A stretch of DNA of 64,000 bases from Ophiobolus disseminans (Eukaryota > Ascomycota > Dothideomycetes > Pleosporales > Phaeosphaeriaceae), in the NCBI GenBank assembly GCA_010093685.1, contig MU006216.1:819065-883064 (forward strand), in the 5' to 3' direction. This document shows positions 22,683 to 31,687 of the stretch, in pieces (positions within the stretch are counted from its first letter, which is position 1; every line of letters starts with the position of its first letter). The translations under genes and the position numbers were made by a program. Below the pieces are notes generated by a model. It was not told where the DNA came from. It did no database searches and was given only the letters and a program-made list of their open reading frames with translations.

Positions 22683-24023
22683 ATGAGCATTATCCCACGT
22701 GGCTCCAAACTCGCAATGCCTCTCAATATCCTCATCATAGGCGCAGGATGTGCCGGCCCAGTATTTGCTCACCTTCTGCAAAAGGCCGAGCCCAAGCATA
22801 CCATTACTGTTATCGAACGCTCTCCATCGCTACGTACTGGAGGACAACAGCTCGATTTCAAAGAAAATGGCATTCCCATTGCACGGGGCATGGGCATCTT
22901 GGATACTTTGAAAGCAGCGTGTGTTCACGAAACTGGCATGCAACTGGTCGACCAGAAGGGTAGGTCGCTGATGCAGTTTGGTGTCAACAGCTCCGCGAAG
23001 CAAGGTCTGAATTTGACGAACGAGTACGAGATCATGCGTGGAGATATGGTCAAGGTATTCTACGACAGCAGCATTGCAGAACGGAGAAAGATCGAAGCGA
23101 GTGGAGAGAAAGAAGGAGGCTTGACGTACAAGTTCGACACAACAGTCACACACCTCGATCAATCTGGCAAGGGCGCGACCGTCACCTTCTCCAACGGCGA
23201 GAAAGCACACTATGACCTTGTCGTTGCAGCAGATGGTCAAAACTCTCGAACCAGACGCATGGTTTTCGGCGATGAAGTCAATGCGAAATGTTTCATGAAT
23301 ATGGGTGTTCATGCCGCATACTTCGACATTCCCCGTCTCGAGTCAGAAGACAGCAATGCCCGGATTATGTTCGCACCTGGCAGTCGCATGATCATGACAC
23401 GCACAGGCGATCGTCCAATCACGCAGGTCTACCTGTTTCTGATGAAGAATAAGGAGCGACACGAGCGCATGAAAGCGGTGCATAGGCAGCCACTGGAGAA
23501 GCAGAAAGAAGCTTGGGCCGAGATATTCGAGAATACGGGCTGGGACAGCAAGAGGTTCATCGAGGGTATGAGGACAACAGACGACTTTTACGCACATGAA
23601 GTCGGACAAGTACATATGCCACAGCTGTACAATGGGCGTGTCGTTCTTCTCGGCGACGCCGGATACTGTCCATCGCCATTCACCGGCATGGGCACGACGC
23701 TGTCTCTTGTCGGCTCGTACATTCTCGCGGGAGAGTTGGCCAAACATGGGAACGATGTGGATGGCGCATTGCAGGCGTATCACGACCTCATGCAGGAGCC
23801 TCTTGAGAAATATCAGAAGCTGTCTACTGGTGGCACGGAGTCCAATTTCTATCCTGCTTCGCAGCTGGGCATCACAATTGCGAACAGTGTCTTGTGGATC
23901 CTGTCGAGTCTGAAGATTGATAAAATGATCCTGTGGGTTGGAGGACTCTTACCAGAGAAAAAGGACGCGTATGTGTTGCCGGTATATCCTGAGCTGAGTT
24001 TGGACTATGGCGAGAAGGTGTGA
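22683..24023 (+). CDS. FAD-dependent monooxygenase (PHBH/TetX-like fold)
   Basis: A 446-aa intronless group A flavin monooxygenase. The dinucleotide-binding motif is near residues 15-30 (LNILIIGAGCAGPVFAHLLQ). The mid motif VVAADGQNSRTRR is the DG motif that contacts FAD and NADPH. The GD motif VLLGDAGYCPSPFTGMGTTL lies near residue 325. These three motifs define the family, which hydroxylates aromatic or polyketide substrates using NADPH and oxygen. A second Met (residue 12, before PLNILI) could be the real start. No PKS or NRPS lies nearby, so membership in a metabolite cluster is not supported. The substrate is unknown. Confidence 0.85.
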   Translation: MSIIPRGSKLAMPLNILIIGAGCAGPVFAHLLQKAEPKHTITVIERSPSLRTGGQQLDFKENGIPIARGMGILDTLKAACVHETGMQLVDQKGRSLMQFGVNSSAKQGLNLTNEYEIMRGDMVKVFYDSSIAERRKIEASGEKEGGLTYKFDTTVTHLDQSGKGATVTFSNGEKAHYDLVVAADGQNSRTRRMVFGDEVNAKCFMNMGVHAAYFDIPRLESEDSNARIMFAPGSRMIMTRTGDRPITQVYLFLMKNKERHERMKAVHRQPLEKQKEAWAEIFENTGWDSKRFIEGMRTTDDFYAHEVGQVHMPQLYNGRVVLLGDAGYCPSPFTGMGTTLSLVGSYILAGELAKHGNDVDGALQAYHDLMQEPLEKYQKLSTGGTESNFYPASQLGITIANSVLWILSSLKIDKMILWVGGLLPEKKDAYVLPVYPELSLDYGEKV

Positions 24024-24461
24024 GCTGTGCTGGATGATATTGTATCATACTCTCATTAGTCTGTATTCTAGGTCTTGTACATTCGCCGTCTGAATCGCGA
24101 CCTCTTTGCTTCAATTTTAGCACATCAGGTGGTCAATGATATATTTTATTTCTTGTGTAATCTAAAATATCCTAACATGCTCGAGATGTCAGCCCCTCAG
24201 CCTCGGTCCCTCAAGCTCACCCCACGTTCCGTTGCGGCTAGAGGCGGGTGACGTCATACCCCCAAACGCGTCAGTAACACTGCAGCCTGATCACCCTTCA
24301 CGTACAACTAGCCAACAACCAAGAAAGCGATCCTCAAGGGTGCATAAGTACCCCACTACCTCGACATCGACCCCGCCACCAAAGCAACCACCTCCAAGAT
24401 TCTGCACCTTAAACACCTACGACTCTTCACCCGAACACTCACAACCACACATACACACAAC
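24024..24461. other. Spacer upstream of the small inhibitor gene
   Basis: About 440 bp containing the monooxygenase 3' UTR and the promoter of the next gene. A perfect TGACGTCA palindrome lies at 24249-24256. The 24310-24460 stretch is rich in ACC/CCA and looks like a 5' UTR. Confidence 0.5.
24249..24256. promoter_or_regulatory. CRE/ATF-type bZIP site TGACGTCA
   Basis: A perfect 8-bp CRE palindrome 206 bp upstream of the ATG of the I78-type gene. In filamentous fungi such sites bind Atf1/AtfA-type bZIP factors of the stress MAP-kinase pathway. Regulation of this gene by that route is an inference. Confidence 0.45.
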
Positions 24462-24790
24462 ATGCCTCTCGTAGTTCCCGGTCTGATGTCCAAGGACGGC
24501 GGCTCCTCCGGCGACGATTGGATGAGCAAGCTCATGGGCAAGAAGCTTGGTGACCAGCATGACGAAGTCGTACGTGTCCTACCGCTCCTTACTGATCCTC
24601 GGGCCAACTACAGAGATGTCAGACGGAACACGACTAACGCGGTATTTAATAGTATTTCGCAAAGAGCGACCTCCCCAAGGAGCACCGCGTCCTCAAGCCC
24701 GATAGCATGTACACGACGGACCACAAGCCCGAGCGTCTGAATATCCATGTCGATGAGGATGGCACAGTCAAGAAGGTCGTGAAGGGTTGA
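24462..24790 (+). CDS. Small protein with inhibitor I78-like C-terminus
   Basis: Exons 24462-24569 and 24653-24790 give 81 aa; the intron carries a CTAAC branch site near 24634. The C-terminal half, LPKEHRVLKPDSMYTTDHKP then ERLNIHVDEDGTVKKVVKG, follows the peptidase-inhibitor I78 pattern (LP..HRV..PG...T.D+.P.RLN...D..G.V..V). I78 proteins are small intracellular or secreted serine-protease inhibitors. No signal peptide is seen, so it should be intracellular. The N-terminal 35 residues (MPLVVPGLMSKDGGSSGDDW) are common in fungal relatives as I recall them. The inhibitory function is inferred only. Confidence 0.65.
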
Positions 24791-25159
24791 GATGTTGCAT
24801 GTATTGGCGAGAGGATGCATGGAAATGCGAATTCATGATGAGCAGGTGTGGGATGTGAAAACATGAGACCACAACAGGCTTGAACATGTATGTTATAATG
24901 AACGATATTACGGCACCCCTGCATCCTTGTCTGATTTACGAAGGAGCTCGTATTTGGTGATGCACTGAGTACCTATTTAACGTGCAACAACTATATAATT
25001 TACTCTGCTATATATAGGCCTGTCTACCTTTATATATTTATTAAAATAAAACAACTCTTTTATAGTGCTGCGAGGATATACAGGCTTTCTATTAAGACCC
25101 TACCTAGGTATCGTCCTTCGTAGTGCCCTGTGTATCCCGTCTACCTTCATGCACCACAC
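24791..25159. other. AT-rich convergent spacer
   Basis: About 370 bp between the convergent I78-type and rvt genes. Positions ~24960-25090 are strongly AT-rich (runs of TATATA and TTTATATATTTATTAAAATAA), unlike the neighbouring DNA, and a CCTAGG palindrome follows at about 25103. No gene is seen. It could be a decayed repeat or just 3' UTR. Confidence 0.5.
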
Positions 25160-28100
25160 TTAACCCTGCCACTTCGTCCTCCTTTGCCGAAAGAAGCCCA
25201 CCATTCCAATCGGCAACAACCCAGGATCAACAACATTCATACCCCCAAACTTCTGCAGCATCTCGGGCCCGTACATCTGCGCAATCCACTTCCAGTACGC
25301 CTCCATGATGTTCCAATCCGACGTAATGCCTCGAAGATTACTCTGCCCCTGTAGCTGCTCCAGCGCCTGGCGTACCTGCACGCTCGCATCGACGGGCTGC
25401 TCGATCGGACGCTGAAGAAGTGCGTGGTACGTAGAGACGATGCTGGCCTTGCCGCCGCTCCTGAACGCTTCACGGTAGCGCACGAATTCGTCAAAGGAGA
25501 GAAAAGTATCTGGATCTTCCGGAACGGAGTCGGGATTATCTCTAGCGTAACGTGCGCTTTGCGTGTCACCTCGATCGAAGCTGTTCTTCAGCGCGGTATA
25601 GTCTTCGCGTTCGTTCTCTTCGAACTCGTCGAGCAGAGTGTAGGGGTTCTCCTGCACACTTTCGCGTATTTGGAGCAGGCCGACGAAGGGCGACTTGAGA
25701 TCGAGGCCGCCGAGCTCGACGGGGAAGAAGAGGAAACCGTCTGGAATGTCTGACACGTCGAAGCGCGATGTGATCATTTGCTTAAGGTGTGTGACGACGT
25801 TTCCGCCGTTGAAGATGCTCTCTTGGATGTGGCGATGTGTGGCGAGCATCTTGTCGACGTGTTCGCGGCCGAAGCAGTTGCTTGCTTTGCCGAAGTTCGA
25901 ACTGAAGAATGTTGCGGCGTACGAGTTCCAGGCTATATGAGTGTTAGTCCTTTAATATGTCTAAGATTTATGTTGGAACAACTCACCTTGAATCCAGTCG
26001 ATAACACTCTTGGACTTGCCCTGTAGTTGTGTGCGAAGCTCTTCCACGTGGCTATCCACCATCCCTTGGTCAATCTCGAACCGGCCGTTAGATGGGTCCA
26101 GTTGAAGGAAGCCCCAACGGATCTCTCCCTCCGGCAAGCGATCGTCGACTTCAACACTGTTACCGTGAGCGACTCGAATACTGCCTGTCTTCTTGTCGTC
26201 AAGCTGCATGACTATTAGTATCAACGAGACTCTCAAACCTCGATTAGATTGAACATACCTCAACTCCCATAACCTTTGTGAACTCCGTCACAGTCTCCCA
26301 TGCTTGGGCGCATGTCTCATAATCCTTGTTCCAGAACCAGACGTCGTCATAGAGGCGATGTAACAGTGCACCGTCAGTAGCTTGATTAATGGCAAAGTCC
26401 AAGCAGAACAAGACACTCTCGCCGAGCATGTCGCTCAAGGCGTGAGAGACCGGTATACCACGCTGTCGCAATCGAGGCTCCGTGGAGGGGCCGTCCTCCA
26501 TAAACTTCAACGGTGCCTTGAGGAACTTGGTAAAGAACGTCGTCCACTTGTCGGAGACGCCAAAGAACTCCAGAACCTGCAGCACAGTCTGATGTGGCAG
26601 AAGCACATTCCAAGACTCGAAAACGGTGCGGAAGCAGCTGAGCTCCCCGTTCAATCGCGTGTTGAGGATGACCTCCGTGGAGAGCAGATGGAGAAGATCT
26701 TGTTTCGCCTCCATCGGTTTCTTGGGTCCGCGAGTTGCACCAGCATTATCGTCCTCCCAGTGTTCCTCGTCGCAGTCTATATCCTCATCACTGTAGTCTA
26801 TTCCATCGTATTTTACGGCCACTGACATAGATGCAGCGCGATTCATCGCAGGTATTGCGAGTGCGTTCGATTTCTTCCGCCTCATGGATTTGACGCGGTC
26901 GCCATACTCAGCTTCTTCCTCTCCTTCAGCAACTTCAACCTCTTGAGTGTCGTAATCCAGCAATTGGTGCGCAAAGTAACGCTTACGGTGCGCATCTCCT
27001 CGCTCGTTTTCAAGTGCATTCCGTTGCTGTGTCCACTGAGTACCCAGGAAGTACTGACGGCGTGTGCGGTCCGTTTTCGGAACCTGAGTTTGGCTGCTCT
27101 TCCAAGCGCTGTGACGATGGATGTTGAGGAAGGCTGTCTTGAAGAATACGGACCATTTGACACCTATGTAGTGTAGGAAGATGGCTTGTAGCACGTCCTC
27201 ATGCATATGGATCTAGAAATGGGCATATAAAGTCAGTCAACATCGCACATCCAGTTCGTGCATGAACATTACATACCGAAAACGATCCATTGAGCTTGCG
27301 TCGCTGCTCAAGCGGGACATGATCGCCCCATGTCCATCGATCCAGTGCTGCGAGGCGCATGGAAAGAACGTCCCCGATCTCTCTCAAGATGACGTCGTTA
27401 CTAAGGAAATCCTTCAAAACCTCCCTTTTCTCGTTGGGAAGAAGATCAGAAGCTTGCAGACCCTGAATCACCCATCGAAGAGTTGAAACTGTGAATTGTC
27501 CAGGGACTGCAAGGCTGTTTTCAAAATCCTCAACTTTGCTGCGAAAGGTCTGGATGGCCTTGGCTGCTGACTTCTTGTCCGTAATGAACAATTGTTCAAG
27601 GTACGCTTTCAATGCTTGAACATCGACATCGGCTGGTTCGAAGACAGTCTTCTCCCACTCAGCTCGAGCAGCGAGCTTCTTGGCGCCTGGAAGCTCTTCG
27701 AAGCTTTCTGTCATCTCGACATCGGTATCTGGGGGCGGCGTATCCTTTTCGGATGACAGCCATTCTGTCACCAACTTTCCATACAGGTCCGCAAATTGGT
27801 ACTTAGTAGCTTGCACAGAGAGATACTGTAGCAGGGTCTTTTCCCAGTCCTCGAGTACCTTGGCCGATACTGAGGGGTCGAACTTGGCCTGCTCCAAAAA
27901 GCGGTCAAGATTCTTGAGATCAGTCTCAAGGCGAACATTACGCGTTCCACCACTGACGACACGACCAACTCGACCATCTTGACTCGTGCGGTTGCTTGTC
28001 TTGACACCAAGACATGACTTTGTTCCGTCTACGAGAAGTACCAGACGCGTGAGGGGATCTCGCTCGGCATTTGCCGCCGCTTGCACCGAGGAGTATTCTT

Positions 28101-28191
28101 GGCTGAAAGCGTTGCGCTGCTGTGCAAGCTCTTCGAGCTTGGTGGTAGTGATAGTTTGGAGAGTATCGGAGAAAACACTTCCGGAAGCCAT
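25160..28191 (-). CDS. rvt: Cellular reverse transcriptase of the rvt class
   Basis: Exons 28191-27277, 27212-26259, 26203-25987 and 25932-25160 give 952 aa, all phases matching. Residues ~1-300 are helical and coiled-coil-like. An acidic insert (residues ~390-460, including DYSDEDIDCDEEHWEDD) sits before the palm, as the extra loop does in rvt proteins. The palm shows a motif A-like region FRTVFESWNVLLPHQTVLQV (~499-518), motif B QRGIPVSHALSD (~555-566) and motif C LYDDVWFW (Asp 594/595). A ~300-aa C-terminal extension follows. There is no integrase, protease, gag, RNase H, LTR or poly-A tail nearby, and the gene has spliceosomal introns, so it is a domesticated host gene, not a retroelement. 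From published work as I recall it, rvt genes are single-copy, conserved in fungi and responsive to some antibiotics; the biological role is unknown. Confidence 0.82.
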
Positions 28192-28633
28192 GTCTTCTAG
28201 TGGTACTTGATGGTGGGCTGCAACAATCTATGTTACCAGAGCGCAGGTGATACGTCCTCAATATCCCTCGTTTAGATGGAATCAATCTCGGAACTGTCGA
28301 GACGGTACTGCTATATTCGCAATTTGAAGAACCAGAGGTTGTTATGGAAGAGAGTTTTTGCGAGGTAGATGGACACCAGCATTTATGTGGATAGCTGAGC
28401 AGGCAGCAGCTTGGCATCAGCCGTGCCTCATGCACGTTCTTGGGTGCAAAGACACTTGAGCGTGCGCCTCATAGTTGTTGATTCCAGTGACGGGATACAG
28501 TCGCCATACACGATGCACAATAAGCTTGGGTAAAACAAAAGCGATTGGCTACCTAGGTAGAAGTGTTGGACAGAGCCGATGGTCCACTGATAGCTTTCAC
28601 GTGATCGTGCGTAGTTAACGTCTTGGCAGCTAC

Positions 28634-28656
28634 TGAGAGCCTCTTACAGGCTCTCA
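28634..28656. repeat. Perfect short inverted repeat
   Basis: TGAGAGCCT-CTTAC-AGGCTCTCA: nine-bp arms with a five-base loop, about 440 bp upstream of the rvt ATG. Function unknown. Confidence 0.4.
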
Positions 28657-28737
28657 CGCGCCTACCAATACAATACAACACAATGACAAAACTTGTGCCT
28701 TTCATCAAGAAGGCTAGTCCTCTTTCGCTACGGTACC

Positions 28738-28876
28738 GCGGTAAATCGTGAAAGCTAGAAAAAAGCTGAGCTCGACAACTACATTTACGTACAGAGTAAC
28801 TATTCTAAATTCTTAAAAATCTCTGTATATAGAGAGGATAGTGTATCTATTTCTAGCTTTCATGACTTACTGAGAG
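28738..28876 (+). mobile_element. MITE-like element, copy A (best preserved)
   Basis: About 139 bp with terminal inverted repeats. The left end GTAAATCGTGAAAGCTAGAA and the complement of the right end GTAAGTCATGAAAGCTAGAA differ at two positions. GGTACC stands just outside both ends. The inner part is AT-rich and non-coding. It matches copies at 34166-34307 (same orientation) and 7617-7743 (opposite). The structure indicates a small non-autonomous DNA transposon; no transposase is present in the window. Confidence 0.7.
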
Positions 28877-29637
28877 GGTACCAGTTGCTAACAATGTCCT
28901 TCCCATCTTCTTTCAACTATCAGGTCTCTCTTGGGCTGGATATCGTCCGACACATAGCTCTCTGGAACTGCTTACGAAGTGCTATGATGCTCGGACTCAT
29001 TGAGAGGACGACTTAACGGAAAGCTGTTCCGCATACCCCCCGGGGCCGGCCTGAAGATCCGTCATACTAGGTACCTATCCTAGAAGATCGTTCTGGTGCG
29101 ATACTTCGGCCACTACATTTTCAGGGCTATTTTGATGGGTTGATCAGTCGAGAAAACAGGATCAAGAATTGATAAGCTCAAGCATCAGGCCACTAGCAAT
29201 CGCAAGGCTTGGTTGTAGTCTGGTCGCTTCCTTCCTAGGTACCTAGCGAGTAACATGCAGCTGGTCATGACCCTGGTCCTTGCAGATTCAAATTACTCCT
29301 GGACACGTTTGTCCCATGGCCTCGATTCTTGACATTACATGATGAGTTCTTGCGTACCCGTCATGGAGCTCACTAAGGTATTGTTTGAAGCTCTTTAGTA
29401 TTCATCAAGCCACGTGCGTGCGTTACGATTCACCTCTATTATACCTAGGTACACCAAGCTCTTCCAAGATGACTTGTTCCAGTGCGCTTTCGTTCAAACA
29501 TGTGCATGCCAGGATCGTATTGCGCCAGTAATCCTTTGCCGGTCGTGGTCCCCATTCGCGGAAAAACAACACGTTTGTCCATCCACGAACCACGACAACT
29601 TTGCTTTGCGCCAAGACACGGTATCTTCTGGAACGGT

Positions 29638-29697
29638 CAAGCAACCCAAGCTACCCCAAGCTTTACCCGAGGGTCTTGGGGTGCTTGGGTTAGCTTG
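29638..29697. repeat. Near-perfect 23-bp inverted repeat (hairpin) upstream of GH28
   Basis: Arms 29638-29660 and 29675-29697 are inverted copies apart from a single shifted base, with a 14-nt loop that is itself partly palindromic (ACCCGAGGGT). The arms carry the units AACCCAAGC and CCCCAAG. It lies about 210 bp before the GH28 ATG. It may be a cis-regulatory element or the end of an old repeat. Confidence 0.5.
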
Positions 29698-29825
29698 CGG
29701 GGTCTCCGCAAATGATGTGGAGATGAGCAACGACTGAGGCGTGGTGAGCCTTGCGCGCGGCGGAGAAACTTTACGTCTCCCTCAGTACGATGCCGCGGTG
29801 ACTGATATTTTCCCGGCAGAATGGA

Positions 29826-29835
29826 CATATTTAAG
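29826..29835 (+). promoter_or_regulatory. TATA-like box of GH28 gene
   Basis: CATATTTAAG lies about 75 bp upstream of the ATG at 29906, the usual place for a fungal TATA element. Confidence 0.4.
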
Positions 29836-29905
29836 AGGAGGCACAAGCCCGAGAAGGTATGATTCCAGGCACCGAGCAACCCAATTCATCTGCGGTGTTG
29901 TCAAG

Positions 29906-31428
29906 ATGAAGTCTCTTTCCGTCCTCCTTACCTTTGCCACCTCACTGGTGTCGGTATCTGCCATCGCCATTGACAATGAGGCAGCTCCTCTGGGTTCATC
30001 TATAACCCTACCTCGTTCCGATATCCTCCCTTCTCGAGGCTCTCTTCTGTCGCGAAGCAGCCCAAAGAAGAAGGACAACTGGGGTAATGCCATCGAGAAA
30101 GATCGCAAAAAGATCACCATCCGCGCCTCAAAGAACGACACAGACGACATCAGTGACGACTTTCTGTGGGCTCTCAAGAAAGCCAATCATGGTGGCTTAG
30201 TGCGCTTGAAGAAAGGGCATAAGTATGTCATCGGAAAGAAGCTTGACTTGACCTTCCTTGATGACGTCTATGTTAACATCGAGGGCGAATTGAAGGTAAG
30301 CGTGATGTTTCACGGAACAACAGAAGACTAACAGTCTTTAGTTCACAAACGACATCAAGTACTGGCAAGCCAACAACTTCTACTACGATTTCCAGAAGAG
30401 TATCACATTTTGGGTGTGGGGCGGAAAGTACGCATGTGTTCCTGCGTCACAGGATGACTGCGCTAACTTGACTTCAGGAACATCAAAATCTATGGCAAGG
30501 GTGTGATCAACGGTAACGGTCAAGCATGGTGGGATGGCTTCAGTGGCGCGGAAATCCTTGACCCATCCAACAAGTACTATCGGCCAATTCTTTTCATGAC
30601 AGACAACGCCACGAATATCGAGGTTCAAGGGCTGCACCTGAAAGACTCGCCATGCTGGACGACATTCATGGTTCGCACGAAGAACGTCGTTTTTGACGAC
30701 ATCTACATTGACGCTGTCTCAACTAACGTTTCGGTAAGCCTTTTCCTTTGTTTCATCTGTCTGTCTGACTAACTTCTACCCAGTCCCTGCCCAAGAACAC
30801 AGACGGCTTCGATACCCTGAATGTGGACGGTCTAACGGTGACTAACACGCGTGTCAATGTTGGAGATGACTGCTTCAGTCCAAAGCCAAACACCACCAAC
30901 ATCTACGTCAAGAACCTCTGGTGCAACGGAACTCACGGCGTTTCTATGGGATCCATTGGCCAATACCCAGGTGTCAAGGACTACATATCCAACGCATGGA
31001 TCGAGAATGTCACGCTCCTCAACGGCGAGAATGGCGCACGTCTGAAGGCATGGGCTGGCCCGAACGTAGGCTATGGCTACATGGACAACATCACGTACAA
31101 GGACATCCACATCGAGAACACAGACCATCCCCTGGTTCTAGATCAATGCTACTTCAAAATCAACGATACGACGTGCGCAAATTATCCCAGCAAGGTCAAC
31201 ATCACGAACGTCAACTTCATCAACTTCAGCGGCACGAGCAGTGGCAAGGAAGGCAAGGTCGTCGCGGACCTTACGTGCAGTCCTGGTGCCACATGTAACG
31301 GGATCCACCTCAAGAACATCAACATTACCAGCCCAGCCGGTGGGCCGCCGCAGATCGTCTGTGACAACATTCAGGGTAGTATCGGACTCCCCTGTGTGTC
31401 GAAAAACTCGACAATCCCGAAGTTGTAA
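29906..31428 (+). CDS. Secreted GH28 polygalacturonase (exo-type likely)
   Basis: Pectin-degrading glycoside hydrolase family 28. Exons 29906-30295, 30342-30427, 30478-30733 and 30784-31428 give 458 aa. It starts with a signal peptide (MKSLSVLLTFATSLVSVSAI). The catalytic set is complete: NTDG with Asp ~251, VGDDC with Asp ~272/273, GTHGVSMGSIG with His ~295, and ARLKAW (the RIK-type substrate-binding site). The intron before exon 4 falls just upstream of NTDG. The many N-x-S/T sites suggest heavy N-glycosylation. The exo-acting preference (WGGKNIKIYGKG-type region and NAWIENVTLLNGENGARLK) is inferred by likeness to exopolygalacturonases. It converges on a GH30 gene. Confidence 0.9.
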
Positions 31429-31687
31429 TCATGGAGAGAAGAAGGCGTGTATATATTCCTTGCAATGTCATATAGCTCCTCTTGAGGTGCATTCGATACA
31501 TGTTTCTTGGTCCCTGGTGCATCTTGTGATCCGGTTCGTCTGCGTCATATGAGAAGTCGTCATACTTGCGGTGTTGTGGTCAAAAGCCTTGCACTTCAAA
31601 ACAGCGTTGAAGATGTTGGCTCATGTAAGTCGAGGATTTGCTGTCTATCACTCAGTCAATATGAACTCAGCTTTATAGCGTACCCGA

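Larger units (their letters stand above)
28192..29905. other. Long spacer with MITE-like copy, palindromes and hairpins
   Basis: About 1.7 kb between the divergent rvt and GH28 genes. It holds a repeat copy (28738-28876), several CCTAGG palindromes (about 28552, 29233, 29443), a perfect 9-bp-arm inverted repeat (28634-28656) and a long inverted repeat (29638-29697). No coding region is supported. Confidence 0.55.

Noticed and set aside
22084..22686. 200-codon frame upstream of the FAD monooxygenase
   Set aside because: It overlaps the real gene start in another frame, has no recognisable domain and spans the expected divergent promoter.
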